DNA of 64,000 nt from Geomonas subterranea (GTDB taxonomy: Bacteria > Desulfobacterota > Desulfuromonadia > Geobacterales > Geobacteraceae): the NCBI RefSeq assembly GCF_019063845.1, contig NZ_CP077683.1, positions 1,116,001 to 1,180,000 on the forward strand, given 5' to 3'. The notes beneath the pieces were generated by a model. The model made no database searches, had not been told where the DNA came from, and saw nothing but the letters and a program-made list of their open reading frames with translations. Below, piece by piece: positions 17,017 through 26,697 of this stretch; position 1 is the first letter of the stretch, and the number at the start of each line of letters is the position of its first letter. Both the position numbers and the translations under genes were made by a program.

Positions 17017-17986
17017 AACCCTGAGGGAGCTGCTTTCCGAGGAGGAACTGCTCGGCTTCTATGAGCAGATGGTGCTCTGCCGTGAGTTCGAGGAGAGCTG
17101 CGCCGAGCAGTACTCGAAGGGGCATATCACCGGGTTCCTGCACCTGTACTCTGGGCAGGAGGCGGTCGCCGTCGGCGCCACGGCGGGGCTGCAGCAAAAG
17201 GACTACATCCTTTCCGCCTACCGTGACCATGCCCAGGCCATCGTCCGCGGCGCCGAGCCCAAAAAGGTGATGGCGGAGCTCTTCGGCAAGGCAACCGGGC
17301 TTTGCAAGGGAAAGGGGGGCTCCATGCATCTCTTCTCACCGGAGCTCAACTTCATGGGGGGATATGCCATCGTCGGCGGCCAGTTCCCCATCGCCACGGG
17401 GCTTGCCTGGGCGAGCCAGCTCCTCGAAGAGGACCGGGTCACCGCCTGCTTCTTTGGCGACGGCTCCATGAACCAGGGAACCTTCCACGAGTCGCTCAAC
17501 TGGTCGCGTCTTTGGGACCTTCCGGTGCTTTTCATCTGCGAGAACAACTTCTACGGTATCGGCACCGAGGTGCATCGCGCCTCCGCCCAGGCGGCGCTGC
17601 ACCGGCGCACCTGCGGCTACGACATCCCCAGCGAAAAGGTGGACGGCATGGATGCGATCGCCATGTACCAGGCCACCAAGCGGGCCGCCGAGTGGGTGCG
17701 GGAGCGGCAGCGCCCCTACTTCATCGAGGCGGTCACCTACCGCTTCCGCGGGCACTCCATGTCCGACCCCGCCAAGTACCGGAGCTCCGCGGAAACGGAC
17801 GTCTGGAAAAGCCGGGACCCGATCATAAATCTTTCGCGCCGGCTCATGGAGGAGGGTATAGCGACCCAGGAGCAGTTCGATGAGGTCACCAAACGCTGCC
17901 TGGCCCAGGTAGAGGAAAGCGTCCGGTTCGCCGAGGAGTCTCCCTGGCCCGAGGACGCCGAGGTATGGGAGGATATCTACGTTTGA
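17009..17986 (+). CDS. pdhA: Pyruvate dehydrogenase E1 component, alpha subunit
   Basis: A 325-residue E1-alpha of a 2-oxo acid dehydrogenase. The thiamine diphosphate motif starts with GDGSMNQGTFHESLN (about residue 150) and ends at ENNFYGIG. GKGGSMHLF, GGYAIVGGQFPIATGLAWA and the phosphorylation-loop-like RFRGHSMSDPAKYR are typical of PdhA. Acetoin dehydrogenase alpha is close in sequence and is the main alternative. It overlaps the aconitase gene by eight bases. Its partner pdhB lies 3.6 kb downstream, beyond opposite-strand genes. Confidence 0.9.
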   Translation: MAETLRELLSEEELLGFYEQMVLCREFEESCAEQYSKGHITGFLHLYSGQEAVAVGATAGLQQKDYILSAYRDHAQAIVRGAEPKKVMAELFGKATGLCKGKGGSMHLFSPELNFMGGYAIVGGQFPIATGLAWASQLLEEDRVTACFFGDGSMNQGTFHESLNWSRLWDLPVLFICENNFYGIGTEVHRASAQAALHRRTCGYDIPSEKVDGMDAIAMYQATKRAAEWVRERQRPYFIEAVTYRFRGHSMSDPAKYRSSAETDVWKSRDPIINLSRRLMEEGIATQEQFDEVTKRCLAQVEESVRFAEESPWPEDAEVWEDIYV

Positions 17987-17995
17987 TGTCGATCC

Positions 17996-18020
17996 GATGG
18001 CGCCCCAACGGGGCGCCATC
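17996..18020. terminator. Hairpin between convergent pdhA and the antiporter gene
   Basis: GATGGCGCCCC-AAC-GGGGCGCCATC is a perfect 11-pair stem. There is no long T-run on either strand, so terminator strength is uncertain. Confidence 0.55.
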
Positions 18021-18104
18021 TCATCCTTGCCAATCACGCAACTCTGCCATCTCCTTGGCAGCTTTTCCCCGTCCCTCAGCGACCAGCACAGGCGCATCCC
18101 CGGC

Positions 18105-19838
18105 TTACTGACCGATCGTTGCCAACTCCGCCCTGACCCGGTCACGCTGCCGGTCGATCTGCTCATCGGTCGCCCCCAGTCCGCGCAGCATATGCTCGGT
18201 CATGTTGAGGGCGATCTCTCCTTCCCCAGAAAACACGGCGTTGGCTCCGGCACGGTACAGTGTCGGCATGTCCCTGAGGTAGCTGGTCCGGGCCAGAATG
18301 CGTAACTGCGGGTTCAGCTGCCGTGCCAGCCGGATAACCTCTTCCTCGCCCTGCATCCCCGCCGAGGTCAGCACCAGCGCCACGGCCTGTTCCAGCCCGG
18401 CTGCCTCGAGGGTTTCCCTGAGGTTGGCATCGCCGTAAAGCGCGCCTATCCCTTCCTGTTGCAGTTGCCGCACCGTGTGCAGGTTCATCTCCACGACGAA
18501 CGGTTCGATGCCGTTTTCAGTGAGCAGACGCGCCAGGGTTTTTCCGGTGGGGCCGTAACCAACGACGATGGCGCGATCGCTGCTGGAGGAGGTGGTGCCG
18601 TCCGCGTGGGCCCCCGTGTAATCCGGGCGGGAGCGCGCCTCCAGCCACTGCCACAACCGTGTCCCTTTCGCTTGCCGCTCGAAAAACGGGATGCAGCGGT
18701 ACAGAAGGGGGTTCAGGCTGATGGAGATGATGGCCGCGGCGACGAGGGTGTTGGCACCACTTTTCTCCAACACCCCCAGGTCCCTGCCGACCGACGCCAG
18801 TATGAAGGAAAACTCCCCGATCTGTGCCAGGGCTAAGGCCACAGAGAGGGCGACCCGTGGTGCGTAGCCAAGGCCAAGCATGATGGCCACGGCGGCCAGA
18901 GGCTTACCGATGACGATGATGGCGAGGACGATGAGCACGAGGCCAGGTTGCTGCATTAGGTGGGCAGGGTCGAACAGCATTCCGACAGAGACGAAGAAGA
19001 GTACGGCAAAGGCATCCCGCATCGGCAGCGCCTCGGTTGCCGCTCGGAAGCTGAAGTCGGATTGTTTCACCACCATTCCTGCCAGGAAAGCGCCCAGCGC
19101 CATGGAGACGCCGAAGAACTTGGCCGACGCCACGGCGATGCCTAGGGCGAGCACCAGCACGGTCAGGGTGAAGAGTTCGCGGGAGTGCGTTTCCGCCACG
19201 TGTTCCAGAATGCGCGGGATCACCTTGCCCCCCCCCCAGAAGGTGACGACGATCAGCAGGCCGATCTTCAACAATGCCAGACCGATTGCGGCAGGGAGGT
19301 TGCCGCCACTTGTCGCCTGCGGTCCGAAGAGTACCGGCAGGATTACCAGCAAAAAGACGGTCAGCAGATCCTCGACTACGAGCCAGCCGACAGCGATGTG
19401 CCCGGCGGGGGTGTGCAGTTCATTGTTGTCGACCAGCACCCGTAACAGCACCACGGTGCTCGCCACCGACACGGCCAGACCGAAGATGATGCCCGCGGGC
19501 CAACTCCAGCCCATTCCGACCGCCACCACTGCGCTCAACAGGGTCGCCACCGCGCTCTGGCCCAGTGCCCCGGGAACCGCGGCGCGCTTTACCTGCAGCA
19601 GTTCCTTGAAGTGGAACTGGAGGCCTACGCCGAACATCAGCAGAATCACGCCGATTTCCGCGAACTGCTCGGCCATGTGCCGGTCCGCCACGAACCCCGG
19701 CGTGTAGGGCCCCACGGCGATTCCGGCCAGCAGGAAGCCCACAATGGAAGACAGACCGATCCGGTGCGCCAGGTATCCAAAGCACAGGGCGGCGACGAAG
19801 CCGCCGGTCACGGTCATGATAAGGCTGAGATCGTGCAT
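18105..19838 (-). CDS. CPA2 cation/proton antiporter with TrkA-N domain (YbaL-like)
   Basis: A 577-residue monovalent cation:proton antiporter-2. About twelve membrane helices (residues 1-390) begin MHDLSLIMTVTGG. The ion-site motif is WLVVEDLLTV, with the ED pair seen in YbaL rather than the QD of KefB/C. The cytoplasmic TrkA-N nucleotide-binding domain follows (AIVVGYGPTGKTLARLL, ALYGDANLRETLEAAG). Its ATG overlaps the secF stop (ATGA), so it is translationally coupled to secF. Regulation by a nucleotide is expected from the family. The transported ion cannot be read from sequence. Confidence 0.9.
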   Translation of the reverse strand: MHDLSLIMTVTGGFVAALCFGYLAHRIGLSSIVGFLLAGIAVGPYTPGFVADRHMAEQFAEIGVILLMFGVGLQFHFKELLQVKRAAVPGALGQSAVATLLSAVVAVGMGWSWPAGIIFGLAVSVASTVVLLRVLVDNNELHTPAGHIAVGWLVVEDLLTVFLLVILPVLFGPQATSGGNLPAAIGLALLKIGLLIVVTFWGGGKVIPRILEHVAETHSRELFTLTVLVLALGIAVASAKFFGVSMALGAFLAGMVVKQSDFSFRAATEALPMRDAFAVLFFVSVGMLFDPAHLMQQPGLVLIVLAIIVIGKPLAAVAIMLGLGYAPRVALSVALALAQIGEFSFILASVGRDLGVLEKSGANTLVAAAIISISLNPLLYRCIPFFERQAKGTRLWQWLEARSRPDYTGAHADGTTSSSSDRAIVVGYGPTGKTLARLLTENGIEPFVVEMNLHTVRQLQQEGIGALYGDANLRETLEAAGLEQAVALVLTSAGMQGEEEVIRLARQLNPQLRILARTSYLRDMPTLYRAGANAVFSGEGEIALNMTEHMLRGLGATDEQIDRQRDRVRAELATIGQ

Positions 19839-20800
19839 CAGGTTCTCCTTTGATCCCCATCGCTCTCCGGCGCCCCGGCTGTTTCGGCGCGGGCCTGCCT
19901 CTTGGCCTCGTCCCTTCGCTCCAGTTGCAAAACGATTGGGCTCGCGATGAAGATTGATGAATAGGTCGCAATCACGATGCCGGCAACGAGGGCCAGTGCG
20001 AAATCGCCTATGGCTTCGCCCCCGAAAAGATACAAGGATATGGCGGCCAGAAAGGTGGTGAGCGAGGTAATGATAGTTCTCGGCAGTACTTCGTTGATGC
20101 TCCGGTTGAAGAGTTCCCCTTTTGCTTCCAGGACCGACTTGTTCAGATTCTCTCTGATACGGTCGAAGATCACTACTGTGTCAGTCAAAGAATACCCGGC
20201 GATGGTCAGGATGGCAGTTATGAAAAGAAGGTTGACCTCCTTGTCGAGGAGATAGAACAGGGCGATCATGGCCAGAACGTCGTGCAACGTGGCCGCTACG
20301 GCTCCTATTCCGAAGTTGAAGTCGAAGCGCCATGCGATGTAGAAAACGATGCCGACCATGGAAAGTGCTACTGCCTGTAGCGTATCTTTCTTGAGCTTGT
20401 CGCCGATGGAAGGGCCTACTTCGTTTGAGCTCTCCACCACGAACGCGTTGTCTGGGAATTCCGCCCTCAGCCTGCCGGTTATGCTGTCCGCCACGTTGAG
20501 TGAATCAGTACCTGATTTTCCGACCTTGATCAGTAACCGGTTGCCGCCGCTGATCTCCTGGAGATTGACCTCCTTGTGCAGTTCTGCCGACAAAGCCTTG
20601 TGCACCTTATCCTGCTGGACGGGACGGGTGAAGGCCACCTGGACGGAGGTGCCGCCGGAGAAGTCGATCCCCATGTTGGCCCTGTTGGTTGCGATCTGGA
20701 GCGCTCCGAAGAGGCCGATGATAGTGATAAGCGCGGAGACGGCAAAACTCAACGTGCGCTTTCCGATGAAATCTATTTGGGTGTTGCTGATAATTTGCAT
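19838..20800 (-). CDS. secF: SecF protein-export membrane protein, without adjacent secD
   Basis: A 320-residue SecF: first helix, GIDFSGGTSVQVAF (family motif), a periplasmic P4 domain, then five helices with SSNEVGPSIGDKLKKDTL, ALFYLLDKEVNLLFI, GYSLTDTVVIFDRIREN and RSINEVLPRTIITSLTTF. It acts with SecD and YajC to drive late steps of Sec export. The ATG at 20800 (MQIISNTQI) is eight bases after AGGGAG; another ATG two codons upstream is too close. No secD is nearby, which is unusual, and the following gene is an antiporter with which it overlaps. Confidence 0.92.
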   Translation of the reverse strand: MQIISNTQIDFIGKRTLSFAVSALITIIGLFGALQIATNRANMGIDFSGGTSVQVAFTRPVQQDKVHKALSAELHKEVNLQEISGGNRLLIKVGKSGTDSLNVADSITGRLRAEFPDNAFVVESSNEVGPSIGDKLKKDTLQAVALSMVGIVFYIAWRFDFNFGIGAVAATLHDVLAMIALFYLLDKEVNLLFITAILTIAGYSLTDTVVIFDRIRENLNKSVLEAKGELFNRSINEVLPRTIITSLTTFLAAISLYLFGGEAIGDFALALVAGIVIATYSSIFIASPIVLQLERRDEAKRQARAETAGAPESDGDQRRT

Positions 20801-21059
20801 GGTCATAGCTCCCTGATGCCGGGTTATCCCCGGCTCTGTCTTTGGGGGGACGGCTGTCGTTCGCCGAAGCTGTCGGTCCGGCGACGGGCATGGTGCGCTC
20901 AGGTGGGAAGAAGGCGCACGACGGCGCTGGAGTGTGCACGGGAGTGCAGCTCCGCCTGAGCGGACCTGTGACAGGCTGGCGAACCCTCGTCGCTAGTTGG
21001 CGCGCCGGGTGACGGGCCTGTCGTCTAACGGGCCGGATGAATGACGATAGAGTGGGACG

Positions 21060-21407
21060 CTAAGCGGGAGGAGCCCGGGCAGGGGAGGTGCTGCGATCAG
21101 CGGAGGTGAAGGCGAGGGTGGCAAGAGATGATACGGTGTGACTGCCGAGGATGACCGGCACCTTGGGCGGGGCTTCCGCCAAGACGGCCAGGGGAAAAGC
21201 GTGCGCAGTTTTGGTCGACTGGCTCCCCTTGGCGGAGTGCAGCAGGCAGGCGTCGTGTGAGCTCTGAGTCAGGTGTTTGGCGGACAGCAGGGGGGTGTCG
21301 CACGGGTTGGGTACGATGATCCCTTGCGAGACAAAGAAGACCGCGACGGCCAGAACCAACGCCAGCAGGTTTATTTTGGATGTCGAGCGTTCCATGGCCG
21401 ATTTCAT
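21060..21407 (-). CDS. Small putative membrane-anchored protein, unknown
   Basis: An open frame of up to 132 codons; the start at 21407 gives 115 residues. A basic N-terminus is followed by one hydrophobic helix (INLLALVLAVAVFFVSQGII) and a Ser/Ala/Pro-rich outer part with two Cys residues (PNPCDTP and DACLLHS). No family is recognised, and ribosome-binding sites are weak for all candidate starts (21458 GTG, 21407 and 21395 ATG). It precedes secF by 260 bases on the same strand. The credible membrane helix supports it; it could still be spurious. Confidence 0.45.
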   Translation of the reverse strand: MKSAMERSTSKINLLALVLAVAVFFVSQGIIVPNPCDTPLLSAKHLTQSSHDACLLHSAKGSQSTKTAHAFPLAVLAEAPPKVPVILGSHTVSSLATLAFTSADRSTSPARAPPA

Positions 21408-21513
21408 ACCCGCGACCCTACCGTACTTGCATTGCTGTTGCAAGAATTTTACGCTCACCGTTGTGTAGACATGATCCCTGGACTGGAACTGTCTGAATTT
21501 GATCTCACCCTCG

Positions 21514-21541
21514 TTGTTTTCATTTAATGCTTTGCTAGTAT
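21514..21541 (+). promoter_or_regulatory. Possible sigma-70 promoter of pdhB-pdhC
   Basis: TTGTTT-N16-TAGTAT lies in a locally AT-rich stretch about 55 bases before the pdhB ATG. A local promoter is expected because opposite-strand genes separate pdhB from pdhA. The match is moderate. Confidence 0.4.
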
Positions 21542-21594
21542 TGGTACCTTGTACTGCGGAAAGTAACGATCACCTGCGCTAACGGAGACGACGT

Positions 21595-22581
21595 ATGGCT
21601 GAAATGACCTATCGTGACGCCATCAACCTGGCGCTCAAGGAAGAGATGCGGCGCGACAAGACCGTCGTGACCTACGGCGAGGATGTGGCTCTCTACGAGG
21701 GGGCCTTCAAGGTGACCCGGGGACTTCTGTCGGAGTTCGGGGAACTGCGGGTTCGCGACTGCCCCATTTCCGAGAACACCATCGTGGGCGTCGCGGTCGG
21801 CGCCGCCATGGGTGGAGTGCGGCCGGTGGCGGAGCTGATGACGGTGAATTTCGCTCTGCTCGCCATGGACCAGATCGTGAACCACATGGCCAAGGTGCGC
21901 TACATGTTCGGCGGGCAGACCAAGGTTCCCATGGTGATCCGGATGCCGGGAGGCGGGGGGAGCCAACTCGGCGCCCAGCACTCGCAGAGCCTGGAAAGCT
22001 ACTTCATGCACTGTCCGGGAATGCTGGTTGCCTATCCTGCGACCCCTGCCGACGCCAAGGGGCTTTTGAAGAGTTCCATCCGCGACGACAACCCGGTCAT
22101 CTACCTGGAGCACGAACTACTCTACAACAGCAAGGGGGAGGTCCCGGAAGACCCGGAGTTCCTGGTCCCCTTCGGCAAGGCTGCCGTGACGAGGGAGGGG
22201 GACCAGGTGACCCTGGTGGGTTATGGACGGATGGCCATCCTGGCGCTGCAGGCCGCCCAGCAGCTGGAAAAGGACGGGATCTCCTGCGAGGTGATCGACC
22301 TGCGCACGCTGGTGCCGCTTGACATGGAGACGGTGCTCGCCTCGGTACGCAAGACCGGCCGCGCCCTCGTGATCGAGGAGTGCTGGAAAAGCGCCGGCCT
22401 TGGCGGCGACATCGCCTCCCGCATCTACGAGGGATGCTTCGACACCCTGCTCGCGCCGGTCCGCCGCATCTCCGGGCTCGACGTGCCAATGCCCTATTCC
22501 CGGAAGATCGAAAAACTCTGCATCCCGCAGGCCGAAGGGATCGTGCAGGGGGTACGCGACCTTCTTAACGAATCGTACTGA
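21595..22581 (+). CDS. pdhB: Pyruvate dehydrogenase E1 component, beta subunit
   Basis: A 328-residue transketolase-like E1-beta. It opens MTYRDAINLALKEEMRRDK, with the motifs GEDVALYEGAFKVT, CPISENTIVGVAVGAA, QIVNHMAKVRYMFGGQ and PMVIRMPGGGG. The C-terminal domain has DLRTLVPLDMETV and EECWKSAGLGG. It pairs with PdhA to decarboxylate pyruvate and reductively acetylate the E2 lipoyl group. pdhC begins nine bases after its stop. Acetoin dehydrogenase beta is the alternative, as for PdhA. Confidence 0.92.
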   Translation: MAEMTYRDAINLALKEEMRRDKTVVTYGEDVALYEGAFKVTRGLLSEFGELRVRDCPISENTIVGVAVGAAMGGVRPVAELMTVNFALLAMDQIVNHMAKVRYMFGGQTKVPMVIRMPGGGGSQLGAQHSQSLESYFMHCPGMLVAYPATPADAKGLLKSSIRDDNPVIYLEHELLYNSKGEVPEDPEFLVPFGKAAVTREGDQVTLVGYGRMAILALQAAQQLEKDGISCEVIDLRTLVPLDMETVLASVRKTGRALVIEECWKSAGLGGDIASRIYEGCFDTLLAPVRRISGLDVPMPYSRKIEKLCIPQAEGIVQGVRDLLNESY

Positions 22582-22590
22582 GGAGCCGCC

Positions 22591-24138
22591 ATGAACGAGA
22601 TCGTCATGCCTAAGCTGTCCGACACCATGACCGAGGGGAGACTGGTCTCTTGGAAAAAGCGGGTCGGGGACGAGGTGCGCCGCGGTGAGGTGATCGCCGA
22701 GGTGGAGACGGACAAGGCCAACATGGAGCTTGAGGCCTACGCACCGGGGGTGCTGCTGGAGATCAGGGTGCAGTCAGGCGAAATGGTGCCAGTGGGGACG
22801 GTGATCGCCGTGGTTGGCAAGGCGGGGGAAAAGGCTGGGGGTGCAGATGGCGCTTCCGCCGGAGCAGAGCCCCCACCGGCGGAAGCGGTGCAGCCGGAAA
22901 GAGGCGGCGAGGAGCCGGCGGGCGAACCCCAGGCGCAGGCGGAACAGGGAGCGGCGGAAACCGTTTCGGCTCAGGGGGGTGAGGCGCCGCGCGTGGCGTC
23001 GACAGGCGGAGAGGAGGGGGGCGCCCCTAGAGCTGAACCGGCCCAGGCTGCGGATCTGGCCCTCGGAGAAGGCGAAAAACAGGCTCCGGCTGCACCACCG
23101 CGTCCGGGAGATGAAAAGACCCAGCCGGTAAGCGAATCTACCGGCGCACCCCGGCAGTACATCCAGACCAGGGCTCCCTATTCCGGCGGGCCGGCTCAGG
23201 AAACGGCGCCCGCCGGGAGGGAGCGGGCCGCACCGGTCGTCCGCCGCCGTGCCCGCGAACTTGGGATCGACTTGGGCCAGGTCCGCGGCACCGGTCCCGA
23301 TGGGCGCATCCTGCTTCAGGACCTGGAGGGGGAAGGGGGCAAGCCGTTGGAAGCCGCCGAGGCGGCGCGTCCGGCCCAGCCCCTGGCGCAACCCCAGGCG
23401 CAGGCGGCTCAACCCCAGGTTGAGGCGGTGCCGGCTGAGGACAAGGCCAAGGGGCCGAGGCTGGTGCAGGAGGTGAAGGCGATGTCCAGGCTCAGGGCGG
23501 CGGTGGCCAAGACCGTCGCGGATTCCTGGGCGCACATCCCGCACTTCACCGTGACCATGGACATAGCCATGGACGAGGCGGAATCGGTCCGGCGCCAGTT
23601 GAAACAGGGGGGGATGCGGATCACGGTCAACGACCTCATCGTCAAGGCGGTTGCGCTCGCGCTGGTGAAGTTCCCCCAGCTGAACGCGAGCTTCGCCCAG
23701 GAGGGGCTGCAGTTCCACGGTGAAGTGAACGTCAGCCTGGCGGTAGGGGTGCCGGAGGGGGTGCTCATGCCGGTGATCCATGGGTGTCAGGATCTTTCGC
23801 TACCTGCGATCGCGCAGGAGGCCGACCGGCTGGTGCAGCTGGCGAGATCGGGCGCCCTGACCGAGCAGGAGATGAATGGTGGGACCTTCTCCGTCTCCAA
23901 CCTCGGTATGTTTCAGGTCAGCAGCTTCAGCGCGGTCATTCCCCCTTCCCAGGGGGGCGTGCTTGCGGTCGGGGCGGTGGTGGACGTCCCGGTGCTGCGC
24001 TCAGGCGTGCTGGCGAACTCCAAAATGATGAAGGTCACCCTCTCCGCGGACCACCGCGTGGTCGATGGCGCCTACGCTGCGCAGTTCCTCGTTGAGTTGA
24101 GGGGGGTGCTGGAGAATCCGGTACGCCTGCTCATGTGA
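22591..24138 (+). CDS. pdhC: Dihydrolipoamide acetyltransferase (PDH E2)
   Basis: A 515-residue E2 with one N-terminal lipoyl domain (MPKLSDTMTEG, lipoyl-lysine 42 in VETDKANME), a long Ala/Pro/Glu/Gly-rich linker (about 85-210), a peripheral subunit-binding domain (VVRRRARELGIDLGQVRGTG, then DGRILLQDLEG), a second Ala/Gln/Pro linker, and the catalytic domain ending in the active-site DHRVVDGAYAAQF. The linker is longer than usual for a single-lipoyl E2. No E3 gene is adjacent, so lipoamide dehydrogenase must come from elsewhere. Confidence 0.93.
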   Translation: MNEIVMPKLSDTMTEGRLVSWKKRVGDEVRRGEVIAEVETDKANMELEAYAPGVLLEIRVQSGEMVPVGTVIAVVGKAGEKAGGADGASAGAEPPPAEAVQPERGGEEPAGEPQAQAEQGAAETVSAQGGEAPRVASTGGEEGGAPRAEPAQAADLALGEGEKQAPAAPPRPGDEKTQPVSESTGAPRQYIQTRAPYSGGPAQETAPAGRERAAPVVRRRARELGIDLGQVRGTGPDGRILLQDLEGEGGKPLEAAEAARPAQPLAQPQAQAAQPQVEAVPAEDKAKGPRLVQEVKAMSRLRAAVAKTVADSWAHIPHFTVTMDIAMDEAESVRRQLKQGGMRITVNDLIVKAVALALVKFPQLNASFAQEGLQFHGEVNVSLAVGVPEGVLMPVIHGCQDLSLPAIAQEADRLVQLARSGALTEQEMNGGTFSVSNLGMFQVSSFSAVIPPSQGGVLAVGAVVDVPVLRSGVLANSKMMKVTLSADHRVVDGAYAAQFLVELRGVLENPVRLLM

Positions 24139-24147
24139 CAGAAAAGG

Positions 24148-24169
24148 GGGGCAGGCTCTTGCCTGCCCC
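24148..24169 (+). terminator. Hairpin after pdhC
   Basis: GGGGCAGGC-TCTT-GCCTGCCCC is a perfect nine-pair stem ten bases after the pdhC stop. It lacks a T-run, so it may stabilise the 3' end as well as terminate. Confidence 0.6.
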
Positions 24170-24391
24170 GCATTCCCTCCACCCCTTCGTTTTTCCCTCC
24201 GCACTACCTCCCGGTCCGCCTCTTCCCGCACTCCGCCGGGCGCGTGCCACAAACCTCCCCCCCCAATATTTTCATTATCGCGCTAAAGAATGGTTTCCAT
24301 GAGCCGATAGGAAAAAGTGCCACAGGACTGGACGCTCCCGAAGGGAAGTGCCTGACGGCATGAACACCACACCAAAAACTGGGGGAGAGCT

Positions 24392-24787
24392 ATGAAGTGC
24401 TTGATAGTAGATGACGAGGCTTTTTGCCGTGACTTTGTCGCCACTTTGCTGAGCGCGACCGCGGACTGTCACCAGGCCAGTAGCGGCATGGAGGCTCTCG
24501 AAAAATATAACGCGGCGCTGGCAACCGACGAGCCCTTCGACCTGGTGATCATGGACATCATGATGCCGGGAATGAGCGGTCACGATGCGGCCAAGGCGAT
24601 CAGGCACATCGAGAAGGAGCAGAAGCCTGCCAAGCGCGTGAATATCGTCATGTTGACCGCGCTGAACTCGTCCAACGACGCCATGGAGTCCTTCTGCAAC
24701 GCGCAGTCGGCGGCCTACCTGGTGAAGCCGGTTTCCAAGGAAGGGCTCTTTAACGTGCTGTCGAAGCTCGGGCTGATGAAGCGGTAA
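24392..24787 (+). CDS. Single-domain (CheY-like) response regulator
   Basis: A 131-residue receiver without an output domain. The acidic pocket is VDDEAF, the phospho-acceptor Asp lies in VIMDIMMPGMSG, the switch Thr in MLTA and the Lys in VKPVSKEG. GGGGGAGAG precedes the ATG. It is convergent with a chemoreceptor gene. No kinase is adjacent on this strand, so it is an orphan regulator whose partner is unknown. Confidence 0.92.
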   Translation: MKCLIVDDEAFCRDFVATLLSATADCHQASSGMEALEKYNAALATDEPFDLVIMDIMMPGMSGHDAAKAIRHIEKEQKPAKRVNIVMLTALNSSNDAMESFCNAQSAAYLVKPVSKEGLFNVLSKLGLMKR

Positions 24788-24851
24788 CTGCACGTAAAAT
24801 AGTCGGGACTGCGGTTGCCCACGGGGGGCGGCCGCAGCCTCCTGTTTCCAC

Positions 24852-26471
24852 CTATGCCACCTTGAACTGGGTCACCAGCGTGCCCAGATCGTCCGACAGG
24901 CTGGCCAGTTCCGCCGCTGCCATGGACGAATCATGGGACCCCTGGACGGTGAGCTGCACGACCTCGGAGATCCTGGTGATGTTGCCGGTGATCTCGCTGA
25001 TGGTGGCGGTCTGCTCCTCCGCCGCCGTCGCGATCTGGTTCACCTGCATGCTGACCGCGTTGATCTGATCCAGTATCTCCTGCAGCGCGGCGCCCGACTT
25101 GGCTGCTTCCTGAGTCCCCTGCTGCACCTCGCGCACCCCTTCCTCCATCGCCAGTACCGCCCCCTTCGTTTCCCCTTGAATCGCCTTGATCATCTCGCCG
25201 ATTTCCCGCGTCGCCTTCGTCGTGCGCTCAGCCAGTGCGCGGACCTCGTCGGCAACCACCGCGAAGCCGCGCCCCTGCTCCCCGGCCCGGGCCGCCTCAA
25301 TGGCCGCGTTGAGCGCCAGGAGGTTGGTCTGGTCCGCGATGTCCTCGATGGTGCCCACGATGGCGCCGATCTGGTCCGAACGCTCACCGAGGCTTTCCAC
25401 GGTGCGGGAGGTCGCGTTGACCCGGTCGGCGATCCGGTTCATTACCTCGACCGTCTGTGCCACCACCTGAGCCCCTGTTTCCGCGGCGCTGCTGGCCTGC
25501 TTGGAGTTTCTCGCCGCTTCGTGACAGTTGAGGGCGATCTCGTTGGAGGTCGCGGACATCTGCTCGCTTGCTGTGGCTACCGTCTGGGCCTGGCATGCGA
25601 CCTGCTCAGCGCCGCTGGCCATCTGCTCTGAACTGCGCTGCAGCAGGCTCGAGGAGGCGGCGATGCCGCTGGCGATGTCACTGGTTCGCGTCACTACATC
25701 CCGCAGATGCTGCAGCATGCTGCCGATCGCGGTCATGAGCCGCCCGGTTTCCGCTGAGTCCTCACCCGTGACCTTGGCGGTCAGGTCCCGCTGCGCGATC
25801 CGCCCGGCGGTGGCTACGGCCAGTTGCATGGGGCGGGTGACGCAGCCGTCTAGCCAGAACGCTGCGGCGAACGCGCTCCCCAGCGAGGCGAGCAGCAGGA
25901 CAATGATGGCCATTTTTGCACTACGCGCGGTCCCTGGAGCCTGCGCGCCCGCTGATGCCTGCCCCGCGAACGCGGCGGATAGCTGTGTGAGCGCCTCCTG
26001 GATCTCCCCGCGTCTCGCCTGCACCTCCCGAAGCGCCTGGAGGGCCTGTTCCTTGTCCCCCTGGCTCGCAAGCCGCAAGGCCCTGCCGCGTGCGGACTGG
26101 CCGGCGGCAAGCTTCGCGGTAAGGGCCTGGTACAGGGCCTTTTCCTTGTCGGTCGCCAGCGTCGCTGTCAGCTTTCCAATCTGGTCCGTCACGGCTTTTT
26201 CAGAGGCCGCTCCGGCGTTCAGTTCCACACGGGCTGCCGCGAGACCTCCGGTGGCCATAGCCTCGGCAAGGCGCTGGCGGGCGCCCGCGTTCGCGGAACT
26301 GATCTCGGCGATGGTCCTCATCTGCCCGATCTGCCTGTCAGCTAGGCTTCGTGCGCTCCTGTCCACAGTGGACATGCCATAAAAAGCGGTCATTGCAAGA
26401 ATTAGCGACACCGCGCTAGTGATGCCAAAGCCGACGAGGAGCTTCACCCTGAGGTTCCAGTTCGTGCGCAT
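24852..26471 (-). CDS. Methyl-accepting chemotaxis protein
   Basis: A 539-residue chemoreceptor: membrane helix near residues 10-30, a periplasmic four-helix-bundle type domain of about 160 residues rich in Ala and Gln, a second membrane helix ([19 protein letters not shown]), HAMP, and a cytoplasmic signalling domain. The conserved hairpin tip is [20 protein letters not shown], continuing [20 protein letters not shown]. The ATG at 26471 has GGGAGG six bases upstream; a longer in-frame extension reads through the promoter and is rejected. The ligand is unknown. Confidence 0.94.
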   Translation of the reverse strand: MRTNWNLRVKLLVGFGITSAVSLILAMTAFYGMSTVDRSARSLADRQIGQMRTIAEISSANAGARQRLAEAMATGGLAAARVELNAGAASEKAVTDQIGKLTATLATDKEKALYQALTAKLAAGQSARGRALRLASQGDKEQALQALREVQARRGEIQEALTQLSAAFAGQASAGAQAPGTARSAKMAIIVLLLASLGSAFAAAFWLDGCVTRPMQLAVATAGRIAQRDLTAKVTGEDSAETGRLMTAIGSMLQHLRDVVTRTSDIASGIAASSSLLQRSSEQMASGAEQVACQAQTVATASEQMSATSNEIALNCHEAARNSKQASSAAETGAQVVAQTVEVMNRIADRVNATSRTVESLGERSDQIGAIVGTIEDIADQTNLLALNAAIEAARAGEQGRGFAVVADEVRALAERTTKATREIGEMIKAIQGETKGAVLAMEEGVREVQQGTQEAAKSGAALQEILDQINAVSMQVNQIATAAEEQTATISEITGNITRISEVVQLTVQGSHDSSMAAAELASLSDDLGTLVTQFKVA

Positions 26472-26524
26472 TGGTTGCCTCCCTTGAACTGCCAGCTTGT
26501 CGCTTAAAATTAAAACAAATTCAC

Positions 26525-26552
26525 AGTATAAGGTGGTATGCGGGCGTGTCAA
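26525..26552 (-). promoter_or_regulatory. Sigma-70 promoter of the chemoreceptor gene
   Basis: On the minus strand TTGACA-N16-TATACT lies 54 bases upstream of the chemoreceptor ATG. The -35 is perfect and the -10 has one mismatch. The element overlaps no credible gene. Confidence 0.72.
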
Positions 26553-26697
26553 GGCGGCCGGGGAGGAGCTTCGGACGTGCTGCCGAAAGGTGAGCCTGTT
26601 CCAGCAAGAGGTGTCATTTGTCTTTGCAGCCGACTCCCCGTGTGTTAGGTTGCGCCAACAGGTCCGGCCTGAAACGAAGGTAGGGGAGGTGTCCATC

